Source: Megaustenia siamemsis
Taxonomy: Eukaryota > Mollusca > Gastropoda > Stylommatophora > Ariophantidae
NCBI GenBank assembly: GCA_032433765.1
Contig: JAVIAB010000051.1
Coordinates: 55,388,828-55,452,827, forward strand
DNA length: 64,000 nucleotides
Direction of reading: 5' to 3'
Below the pieces are notes generated by a model. It made no database searches. It was not told the origin of the DNA and worked only from the letters and a program-made list of their open reading frames with translations. The translations under genes and the position numbers were made by a program. Shown here in pieces: positions 11,716 through 21,496 of the stretch; position 1 is the stretch's first letter, and each line of letters begins with the position of its first letter.

Positions 11716-14159
11716 ACTGTCACAGACTTGTGTACATTCGGGATGGACATCTTGGTAGACGCCATTATGGTCAAAATAGATGTTTGCCAGTCGAACCGCA
11801 AAGACACGTTGGTCTATCGATGACAGTTAAAACATTTCGACAAAAGAAGAATAAATAGTATTCCACTAAAATATTGATAATGCTCACAGTCTTATCCGCT
11901 CGTCAGAAGTTAACATAACTTTAACGGGGAATAGCAGAACATTATTTCACAACTAGACTGTCGCGTAAATAATTTAAACACGTCAGCAAGAGCCGAGTAA
12001 GAAAAAATATCTAACGCAGCCGCCATAACACCTTGTAGACTAAAACACATATACTACTGTAATAATACAGGAAAGAAAACACAAGTATTACTGAAAGTTA
12101 AGGATTTCCGCATAATATTACGTTTTTCTTCATCAATGTGTTGTCTGTTAGTGCTCCGTCTTTCTATGCCTCTTCATCTTTATATCTTTCTATTATATTT
12201 TTCTAATTTATTATTCCTCTATTATAATTATTATAATATCTTTGAGTCATTGTTAGTTATTTTTGACTTGTTACGCGGCTGAACCAATTTATCTGTTGTT
12301 TCTTTAATATCTGTATGATCGCGATTGTTTCTCCATTAATTTGGCTCTGAGCACTGCTCTGTCGCAGAGCTGTTCATGTTACCAGTGCTTGCCCGTGCAT
12401 TGTGATCGCAGTTGTCTGTGACCCGTCGTCTTCCAATCATGTTGTTTCTCTACATTTTTGTTGTTTTCGCACATAGACTGTTATTATACACTCTTAAAAA
12501 GCACAATTGTATATGTCTATCCAGCTTAATGATATTTGATATCACATTATATCATTCTCTGGAATTGGAAACTTGACACATAATAATGTTAAGAGCATAA
12601 CGGGTTATATCAGGTAGAAGAGAGAAGAAAATAGTACGACAACGAAGGAGTTGAGTTCATGATGTCACGGGCCACCTGGACAACTGAATCGAATGCTGGA
12701 CATTTAGCGCAGAATGGGGTAGTACAGTATCACAGTAGTTGTCGTGGGAAACAAGTCCCAATAGAAAAAAAATCTACTTCATGATGATATCTTTAATGCT
12801 ATGTCTCCTTAATATTTTTTCGTTGCTTGTTACTGTCCGGTTTTACCGACCTCTCTATCTCTGAAGATATATCTCTTTTATGTTCAGATCTTATTTCTGA
12901 TACTTTCGCTTCATTGAAGTGCTGCGTTATACTCAAATATTAGGCCTAAACTAGACCTATTGAAATCACGTGTAAGTCGGTAGATTTCTTTAAGATAGCA
13001 TCACTGCATCACAGAAACATTTGTAGACAACTTAAAGTACTGTTAAGAGTGGCAACAATTCACAAAACAGAAACAGTCCCAGGTTGCACGTCCTGAACTC
13101 CCTGGGTAGGTCTTCACGGTTCAGTGGGTTCAAATGACAACTAGCTGGATGATACGGGTAGTCGCAAACGTGTCACAGAACAAACCGGTCCACGCTTGGA
13201 TGATCAAAGACTGAACACCCGCGCTAGAATCGTTGATCACGTGTCACACGGAAGTTGGTAGTGAAGACGACACGAGAGTAATCGCCAATCTGGCAAGAAT
13301 ATTTGATCTCTGCCCAATTACTCGATAATCAGAGCTGGAAATATCAACTGTAGTTGATACGTTGCTATGTTAAAGATTTGCTGGTCCTAATAGGACTTCC
13401 CTGTGAGGCCAAACAAATTGGTGTACTTTCTTAAAAGATTGTTCAAGAAGAATGTATCGTGCAGGGGCTCTTAACCTCCTTATCCCAACGGGAGCGCGAA
13501 ACTTTCCAAAAAAACGCTGGTGCCAGAATCCAAATTTATTGTTAACAACGGCTACTCATATACACGGCTATTTGCTCGTCGCATGGCTATTATGTATCCA
13601 TTTTTAAAAAAAATAAATATTAAATATCGTATCATACTAATAAAAGAATTGCTTATATTCTGAAGAAAAACGGCAAAATGAGCAATGAAAAAGAAACCAT
13701 TACATTGCACTGAAGTAATGTAATTTTTGGTATTTCATTTTTTTCTGCTACATTTTCCAAGTTGAGGACGTATGGTTTAAATAATTCCAAGATCATCTCT
13801 ACTCAAGCCGTTCAGGATATCACATCAAGAATAATTGAAACAGCTCAATCTGCCTTGTTCTGACCACTTGATGTCGACGGTTACCGCTTCTGTTCATTGA
13901 GAAGGAAACACTTTTAAAGTTTCTTCATTCTTTCATATATCTCTCTCTCTTTTTCTTTCTCTCTCTCTTTCTCACTTTGTGTCTTTCGTTCAACTGAATG
14001 ACGGACAATAAATGACGTCATTCGCTGCAATAAGGCTGGAACTTCACGGGAACCAAAAAATAAAAAAAAAACAGGCGACGGGCTCAATGGTTCCCGCGGA
14101 CACCGCGCTGAGACCCACTGGTATAGAGAGTAGCCTCGTGGAAAAGAGTTGGTCGTCGT
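11716..14159. other. Long unassigned stretch
   Basis: The longest stretch here without repeat arrays. Apart from the faint LINE relic at 12,130-12,330 and a CT-rich run at 13,935-13,975, I recognise no gene, exon, RNA or mobile element. All frames are short. It could be intron or spacer. Confidence 0.5.
12130..12330 (-). mobile_element. Decayed LINE family B relic
   Basis: GAACCAATTTATCTGTTGTT and TCTTTAATAT at 12,282-12,312 align with AAACCATTTTATCTGTTGTT and TCTTTATATATTC in the family B LINE at 35,770. The upstream CTCCGTCTTTCT block sits where that family has its RPRKRW motif. Only about 50 bp is convincing. Confidence 0.45.
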
Positions 14160-15145
14160 AGAATGTACAGAGGTGTTGTAGAGAATAGGTCGTAGTAGAA
14201 TGTACAGCGGTGTTATAGATAATATGACGTGGTAGAATCTACAGCGGTGTTGTAGAGAATAGGTCGTAGTAGAATGTATAGCTGTGTTGTAGAGAATAGG
14301 TCGTAGTAGAACGTACAGCGGTGTTGTAGAGAATAGGTCGTAGTAGAACGTACAGCGGTGTTGTAGAGAGTAGGCCGTGGTAGAATGTACAGTGGTGTTG
14401 TAGAGAATATGACGTGGTAGAATGTACAGCGGTGTTGTAGAGAATATGACGTGGTAGAATGTACAGCGGTGTTGTAGAGAATAGGTCTTGGTAGAATGTA
14501 CAGTGGTGTTGTAGAGAATAGGTCGTGGTAGAATGTACAGTGGTGTTGTAGAAAATAAGTCGTAGTAGAATGTACAGCGGTGTTGTAGAGAATAGGCCGT
14601 GGTAGAACGTACAGCGATGTTGTAGAGAATAGGTCGTAGTAGAATGTACTGCGGTGTTGTACAGAACAGGTCGTAGTAGAATGTACAGCGGTGTTGTAGA
14701 GAATATTCCGTTGTAGAATGTACAGTGGTGTTGTAGAAAATAGGTCGTAGTAGAATGTATAACGGTGTTGTAGAGAATAGGTCGTAGTAGAACGTACAGC
14801 GATGTTGTAGAGAATAGGTCGTAGTAGAACGTACAGCGGTGTTGTAGAGTAGGCCGTGATAGAATGTACAGTGGTGTTGTAGAGAATAGGCCGTGGTAGA
14901 ATGTACAGTGGTGTTGTAGAGAATAGGTCGTGGTAGAATGTACAGCTGTGTTGTAGAGAATAGGCCGTGATAGAACGTACAGTGGTGTTGTAGAGAATAG
15001 GCCGTGGTAGAACGTACAGCGGTGTTGTAGAGAATAGGCCGTGGTAGAACGTACAGCGGTGTTGTAGAGAATAGGCCGTGATAGAACGTACAGCGGTGTT
15101 GTAGAGAATAGGTCGTGGTAGAATGAACAGTGGTGTTGTAGAGAG
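14160..15145. repeat. 37-bp tandem array, left block, about 26 copies
   Basis: The unit contains TAGAGAATAGGTCGTAGTAG and AATGTACAGCGGTGTTG with a 37-bp period, in the -TGTTGTAG- version. Because 37 is not a multiple of 3, each frame cycles through all three phases and stays open on the minus strand, producing spurious 311- and 341-codon frames. The same unit in a different sub-version resumes at 15,655. Confidence 0.96.
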
Positions 15146-15654
15146 CAATACTTAAAAAAAAGAATAAAAAAGTGGTATGGTGACAGCTTTACGTGGTAAT
15201 GGACAAAACAAAAGTCGACGTTTCGGCCAAGTAGGCCTTGAGCTGGAACAACAAACAACAACACAAAAATATATGTAAGGATATGTAAACAAGTCTAACT
15301 GCATGGCGATAATATGCTAGATACTCAAGAAAGGAAATTTTAAAAAAGTCACTTCCCTGTGTTCCAGAGCGTGGTCACCTCCGAATGGAGTAAAATAAGA
15401 AGGCAGGATGACCAACTATAAATCTCACTGACCAGGCAGTCAAGTGAGAAGACGGAACGGAATGGTTCTAAAAATATGGGGAGGTGGGTACATGATATGC
15501 ATAAACTATGCAAATCTTACTCTGTGTGTGTACCCCGAAGCGATGTGTAAAAAGAAACATGTGTATGTGACAATACATGCGTACAAGCATAAATCCGCAT
15601 ATATATTGCCAAAAAGCCCACAAAAGAAAAACCAAAAGGAGCCCAAAGTGGTGA
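15146..15654 (-). mobile_element. Insertion-like segment splitting the 37-bp array; possible Penelope-like LTR piece
   Basis: About 510 bp of non-repeat sequence between two blocks of the same satellite. On the minus strand 15,246-15,214 reads CCAGCTCAAGGCC, a 5-nt loop, then GGCCGAAACGTCGAC: a GGCC/GGCC stem followed by GAAACGTC. This resembles the stem II plus GAAAC half of hammerhead-like motifs found in Penelope-like element LTRs (family knowledge), but the CUGAUGA half of the core is not present. No target duplication could be read. The class is inference. Confidence 0.4.
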
Positions 15655-16420
15655 TGTAGAGAAATTGTCGTGGTAGAACGTACAGTGGTGCTGTAGAAAG
15701 TTGGTCGTGGTAGAACGTACAGTGGTGCTGTAGAAAGTTGGTCGTGGTAGAACGTACAGTGGTGCTGTAGAGAATAGGTCGTGGTAGAACGTACAGTGTT
15801 GCTGTAGAGAATAGGTCGTGGTAGAACGTACAGTGGTGCTGTAGAGAATAGGTCGTGGTAGAACGTACAGTGGTGCTGTAGAGAATAGGTCGTGGTAGAA
15901 CGTACAGTGTTGCTGTAGAGAATAGGTCGTGGTAGAACGTACAGTGGTGCTGTAGATAATAGGTCGTGGTAGAACATACAGTGATGCTGTAGAGAATAGG
16001 TCGTGGTAGAACGTACAGTGGTGCTGTAGAAAGTTGGTCGTGGTAGAACGTACAGTGGTGCTGTAGAGAATAGGTCGTGGTAGAACGTACAGTGGTGCTG
16101 TAGAGAATAGGTCGTGGTAGAACGTACAGTGTTGCTGTAGAGAATAGGTCGTGGTAGAACGTACAGTGGTGCTGTAGAGAATAGGTCGTGGTAGAACGTA
16201 CAGTGGTGCTGTAGAGAATAGGTCGTGGTAGAACGTACAGTGTTGCTGTAGAGAATAGGTCGTGGTAGAACGTACAGTGGTGCTGTAGATAATAGGTCGT
16301 GGTAGAACGTACAGTGATGCTGTAGAGAATAGGTCGTGGTAGAACGTACAGTGGTGCTGTAGAAAGTTGGTCGTGGTAGAACGTACAGTGGTGCTGTAGA
16401 GAATAGGTCGTGGTAGAGTT
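15655..16420. repeat. 37-bp tandem array, right block, about 21 copies
   Basis: Same 37-bp family as 14,160-15,145, but nearly all units carry GGTGCTGTAG and GGTCGTGGTAGAACGTACAG, and are more uniform. Sub-variants (AAAGTTGG at about 15,697, 15,734, 16,029 and 16,363; TGTTGCTG at four places) recur in order at roughly 8-9 unit spacing, suggesting higher-order duplication. The 434- and 501-codon minus-strand frames crossing it are array artefacts. Confidence 0.95.
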
Positions 16421-17110
16421 TGGGAGAAATAATGGTATTATAGAGAAGAAAAGGTAGAAATATAATGATATGGTAGAGCAGAAAAGATAGAAATAAATTG
16501 TATCGTAGAGCAGAAATAATATAAATATAATGGTATCCAAGAAAATAAATGACATCAATATAATGGTATCGTAGAACAGCATTGGTAGAAATATAATGGC
16601 ATCCAAGAAAATAAATGACATAAATACAATGGTATCCAACAAAAGAAATGAGAGAAATATAATGGTATACAAGAAAATAAATGACAAAAATATAATGGTA
16701 TCCAACAAAAGAAATGAGAGAAATATAATGGCATCCAAGAAAATAAATGAGAGAAATATAATGGTATCCAACAAAATAAATGAGAGAAATATAATGGTAT
16801 CGTTGAACAAAAATGATAGAAATATAATGGTCTAGTAGAGCAGAAATGGTAGAAATATAATGATATCGTTGAGCAGAAATGATAGAAATATAATGGTCTA
16901 GTAGAGCAGAAATGGTAGAAATATAATATCGTTGAGCAGAAATGATAGAAATAAACGGTATCATAGAGCACAAATGGTATAAATGTAATGGTACCCTAGA
17001 AAAGAAATGACAGAAATATAAAGGTTTCCTAGAAAAGGAATGATAAAAATATAATAGTTTCCAAGAAAAGGAATGACAGAAAATAATGATATCGTAGAAC
17101 AGAAATGATA
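16421..17110. repeat. 33-bp degenerate tandem array
   Basis: A-rich units with AGAAATATAATGGTATC and a AGAAAATAAATGA-like part. Period is 33 bp in the centre (16,596-16,800), which keeps an 11-residue plus-strand repeat open (MVSNKRNERNI), and is less regular toward both edges. It follows the 37-bp array directly. Confidence 0.88.
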
Positions 17111-17572
17111 TCTGTGGTGTAGTATCATAGTAAAGCGGTGTTAATGATAATGTGGTGTCGTAGGATTGTAATCATCGGAGAAGAGTTGTGTCGTAGAAGT
17201 CAATTGATGTGGTGTCGTGAGAAAGATTATGCACAAGTAGAATAGTTTGCGTATTAAGGTTTTGCCCTAAATACGAACCAAATATATTTGAGCATTACAT
17301 TAACCGTGGAATGCCAGGAATGATGATGCATATATCCTGAGACACACACCTACTGATGAGGATAATGAGACAGTTATTTTTGCCAGTTCGAGTACTAACT
17401 ATACAAGTTTCAAAATGAAACCTATACATAAAGTTAGGCAGACTTTCACCATGGTGTCTCAACATCCCAAACAAAGTTGTATGTGTCATCAATAGGTGAG
17501 GAGGAGTTAATGATTTTCGGAAGTCGAGAAACGATAGCTATGACTTTAATCAAAATCAATTACAACCTGTTA
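17111..17572. other. Unassigned sequence between arrays
   Basis: Begins with AT-rich units loosely resembling the preceding array (GTAGTATCATAG, GTCGTAG). The rest shows no gene or element. Confidence 0.5.
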
Positions 17573-19272
17573 CCGCCAACAGATGTCCCATCAGTTATAT
17601 CTTGGCACCGCCAACAGATGTCCCATCAGTTATATCTTGGTACCGCCAACATATGTCCCATCAGTTATATCTTGGCACCGCCAACAGATGTCCCATCAGT
17701 TATATCTTGGCACTGCCAACAGATGTCCCATCAGTTATATCTTGGTACCGCCAACATATGTCCCATCAGTTAAATCTTGATATCGCCAACAGCTGTCCCA
17801 TCAGTTAAATCTTGATACCGCCAACAGCTGTCCCATCAGTTAAATCTTGATACCGCCAACAGATGTCCCATCAGTTAAATCTTGGTACCGCCAACAGATG
17901 TCCCATCAGTTATATCTTGGTACCGCCAACAGATGTCCCATCAGTTAAATCTTGATACCGCCAACAGATGTCCCATCAGTTAAATCTTGGTACCGCCAAC
18001 AGATGTCCCATCAGTTAAATCTTGATACCGCCAACAGATGTCCCATCAGTTAAATCTTGGTACCGCCAACAGATGTCCAATCAGTTAAATCTTGATACCG
18101 CCAACAGCTGTCCCATCAGTTAAATCTTGATACCGCCAACAGATGTCCCATCAGTTAAATCTTGGTACCGCCAACAGATGTCCCATCAGTTATATCTTGG
18201 TACTGCCAACAGACGCTCAATCAGTTATATCTTTATATCGCCAACAGTTGTCCCGTCAGTTATATCTTGGTACATCCAACAGATGCCCCGTCAGTTATAT
18301 CTTGGTACCGCCAACAGCTGTCCCATCAGTTATATCTTGGTACATCCAACAGATGTCCCGTCAGTTATATCTTGGTACCGCCAACAGTTGTCCCATCAGT
18401 TATATCTTGGTACATCCAACAGATGTCCCGTCAGTTATATCTTGGTACATCCAACAGATGTCCCGTCAGTTATATCTTGGTACCGCCAACAGTTGTCCCA
18501 TCAGTTATATCTTGGTACATCCAACAGATGTCCCATCAGTTATATCTTGATATCGCCAACAGACGCTACATAAGTTATATGTTTATAATCGCCAACAGTT
18601 GTCCCATCAGTTGTCCCATCAGTTATATATTGGTACCACCAACAGATTCTCCATCAGTTATATCTTGATACCGCCAACAGATGCACCATCAGTTATATCT
18701 AGGTACCGCCAACAGATGCTCCATCAGTTATATCTTGGTACCGCCAACAGATGCTCCATCAGTTATATCTTGGTACCGTCAACAGATGCTCCATTAGCTA
18801 TGTCTTGGTACCGCCAACAGATGCTCCATCAGTTATATCTTGGTACCGCCAACAGATGCTCTATCAGTTATATCTTGGTACCGCCAACAGATGCTCCATC
18901 AGTTATATCTTGATACCCCCAACAGATGCTCTATCAGTTATATCTTGGTACCGCCAACAGATGCTTCATCAGTTATATCTTGGTACCGCCAACAGATGCT
19001 TCATCAGTTATATCTTGGTACCCCAAACAGATGCTCCATCAGTTATATCTTGGTACCCCAAACAGATGTCCCATCAGTTATATCTTGGTACGCCAACAGA
19101 TTTCCCATCAGTTATATCTTGGTACCCCAAACAGATGTCCCATCAGTTATATCTTGGTACGCCAACAGATTTCCCATCAGTTATATCTTGGTACCGCCAA
19201 TAGATGCTTCATCAGTTATATCTTGGTACCGCCAACAGATGCTCCATCAGTTATATATTGATACCGCCAACA
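17573..19272. repeat. 35-bp tandem array, about 48 copies
   Basis: The unit contains CGCCAACAGATGTCCCATCA and GTTATATCTTGGTAC, period 35 bp. Regional variants occur: TTAAATCTTGAT near 17,770-18,130, ACATCCAACAGATGTCCCGT near 18,260-18,480, and GATGCTCC after 18,660. This fits local homogenisation. Spurious plus-strand frames up to 168 codons come from its phase cycling. The array ends exactly at the target duplication of the composite element. Confidence 0.96.
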
Positions 19273-19278
19273 TATTCT

Positions 19279-19440
19279 AGTAGTAGAAGGTGCAGCATTA
19301 CTGTCCCCATTTATGACGTCACATGTGCATTTTTTGCTATATAATAAGTCGACCCGAGCTTGTTCAGAAATTTTCCTTATATATTTAGTCTACCCGAACA
19401 TGGGCGGCCGGTTGTAATGACCTCTCGTCGTGGCGGGGTT
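19279..19440 (+). repeat. Left terminal inverted repeat of the composite
   Basis: Matches the reverse complement of 24,405-24,552: the terminal 18 bp are identical, then after a diverged stretch GCTATAT.ATAAGTC.ACCC, TTGTTCAGAA.TTTTCCTTAT, and TAGTCTACCCGAACATGGGC followed by GGCCGGT.GT. Within the arm the best conserved block is 19,340-19,415. Confidence 0.88.
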
Positions 19441-19860
19441 GTGACCCTCTTTTAAAACGTTTTATATGATGACTAATCTTTTGAGACCACCTTTGAGACC
19501 ACTGTTGCGTGTGCCTGCTACTTACACTTGTGCGCGTATACACTCTCGTGACTTTATTGAGAGACTGAACTTGGTGAGAGACTGAACTTTGTGTGTTTGC
19601 CTTTCTTTCTCAACAGCTTGTTCCGTTCGTCCCTTACGACCAACTGAGAGACTTTTCTTCGTGTTATACATAACAACAATTAACAACACATCGATAACAC
19701 ATTGACCATTGATCGGCTGCCTTTATTTCTTCTTTTCTCACATCTTCTGTCATGACAATTGTTGTTTATCTATTCAATTTCTATCCTTTAATTCTCTATT
19801 ATATTATTATTTATCCTATTCTAATCTTCCATTTCATGTTCCACACTAACTTTTGTAGGA

Positions 19861-20125
19861 CCGTTCCCCATCGAACGGCCCTCCCTACTCAATCTATTGC
19901 TGTTGCCTGCTGGCCTCTCCTTGTCAGAATTCTAATTGTTGCTATTACTAACTGTTCAGCCGTTCTTTGCTTGTTCCACTTTTTAACTCAAGCTATCTCC
20001 TTGGGCTTCCATTTTATGCTTTTGTCACTCGCTTATGTTGGACCGTTCCCCATCGAACGGCCCTCCCTACTCTATCTATTGTTGGCTGTCAACTAATTTA
20101 AGTTGGACCGTTCCCCATCTAACGG
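19861..20125 (+). repeat. Three copies of a short hairpin motif
   Basis: GACCGTTCCCCATCGAACGG followed by CCCTCCCTACTC occurs at about 19,859, 20,041 and 20,106. CCGTTC and GAACGG can pair across a 6-nt loop. The third copy has one stem substitution (CTAACGG). The motif lies in the left arm between the two blocks of inverted homology and is not seen in the right arm. Function is unknown. Confidence 0.7.
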
Positions 20126-20404
20126 CCCTCCCTACTCTATCTAAGACTGTTGCCGGTTCCGTTATTTCTGTTAGACCAGTTCCTTAATTGTCTGTTGCTG
20201 CTGACATTTGTTTCATACTCATTTGCTGATTGGACCTCTCTGCTTGTTCCTCCTTTTATCTCAAGCTGTCCTCTTGGGCTTGTATCCCAACTGTTCTCTG
20301 CTTAAAGGCTTCTACTGTCGTTCTTGCTTTACATGACTCTCAATTTTCCAACTGCTCTCTGCGGCTGCCGATCTCTAACTGAATTATATTATGCCCTCTC
20401 TTTT

Positions 20405-20536
20405 CCAACCGTCCAGCAAACTACGTCATCCTATTTTTCAACGTCATCTCTTTTCCACGTTACTTCTCTCTTTATGCGCACTGTATTGCACTAATTTTGT
20501 CTCTATCTCCTTTGGTGCGCAATTCTCTTCTACACA
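20405..20536 (+). repeat. Second inverted-homology block, left copy
   Basis: CCAACCGTCCAGCAAACTAC and the following ~110 bp match the reverse complement of 23,898-24,045 (GCGCACTG.ATTGCAC.AATTTTG, TGGTGCGCAATTCTCTTCTACA). The right copy carries one extra TTATTTTTCTACGTCATC unit. This extends the arm homology of the composite well beyond its ends. Confidence 0.85.
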
Positions 20537-20689
20537 ATTTCGCCCCCAATATGTGCCAGTCGTTAACCTATCTAACGACTATCCGTGCCATCCATTCATA
20601 TATCTCTGTTAGACGTTGTGTTTCAATTCTTCCTCTTACTATTTTTCAACTGATCCGTTCTGGTCCTCTCTTCCTCCTCTTAATATTAT

Positions 20690-21030
20690 TGCATTTACCC
20701 ATTTTGGGTTCTCTCCTCTCTTCCTCCTCTTAATATTATTGAATTTGCCCATTTCGGGTTCTCTCCTCTCTTCTTCCTCAATTACTAACTCGTATTTGCC
20801 CATTTCGGGTTCTCTCCTCTCTTCTTCCTCAATTACTAACTCGTATTTGCCCATTTCGGGTTCCCTTCTCTCTTCCTCCTCCTAATATTAATGTATTTAC
20901 AAATTTCGGGTTCTCTCTTCTGTTCCTCCTCTTACTAACTCGTAATTACACATTTCGGGTTCTCTCCTCTCTTCCTCCTCTTACTAACTCGTATTTGCCC
21001 ATTTCGGGTTCTCTCCTCTCTTCCTCCTCT
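20690..21030. repeat. 51-bp minisatellite inside the composite
   Basis: Units contain CCCATTTCGGGTTCTCTCCT followed by CTCTTCCTCCTC and an ATTACTAACTCGTATTT-like part. The regular period is 51 bp, with shortened variants. On the minus strand 51 bp keeps a 17-residue repeat in frame (KYELVIEEEERREPEMG). Isolated diverged units reappear at about 21,350, 21,415 and 21,490, linking it to the pol tail. It could be a degraded acidic/basic C-terminal extension of pol, or simple low-complexity expansion. Confidence 0.85.
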
Positions 21031-21104
21031 TCTTCTACCTCTCTTCTCCTATTCCTACATTGCTTTCTGCAATTTCCTCCTATTGTTACACTATAGTTCC
21101 CTTC

Positions 21105-21285
21105 GTGTAGTTTACATCTTCCGGATTACACTACCGGAACTACACCTCTCTGCTTTCCTCCTTCCTCGCAGGCCCCTTCTTGTTGCCTGCTTACTCTGTG
21201 TAGCCTAATCACTAAGATTAGTACTTCGCTACAAACCTTCCCCTTTTCTATGTAGCCTAATCATCCCCGATTAGTACTTCGCTAC
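21105..21285. other. Cluster of three bulged hairpin motifs
   Basis: Hairpin 1: GTGTAGTT (21,105-21,112) and CCGG (21,121-21,124) pair with CCGG and AACTACAC (21,134-21,145), leaving an 8-nt one-sided bulge. Hairpins 2 and 3: GTAGC-CTAATC pairs with GATTAG and GCTAC, leaving a 6-nt bulge TACTTC, at 21,200-21,232 and 21,252-21,285. Hairpins 2 and 3 keep the pairing arms identical while the loop differs. No known RNA family is recognised. Confidence 0.65.
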
Positions 21286-21496
21286 AACTTAATATATTCG
21301 AACCTTCTACTGTTCGGCGTTCCTCCTTCACTTCCTCAATTACAACTCGTATTTACCCATTTCGGGTTCTCTCCTCTCTTCCTTTTTCTTCTTATCTCTT
21401 ACTACTACTTTGTGTTTACTCATTTCGGTTTTTCTTCTCTCCTTCCCCTCATCTTTTTTGCTCCTCATCTTCCTCCTCTTCTTTATTACTTCGTAT

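Noticed and set aside
14213..16973. Minus-strand frames of 311, 341, 434 and 501 codons
   Set aside because: They run through 37-bp arrays whose period is not a multiple of 3 and whose unit lacks stops in any phase; overlapping frames give the same peptide. No gene signals.
17477..19280. Overlapping frames up to 168 codons with QLYLGTANRCPIS repeats
   Set aside because: 35-bp array cycling through phases.
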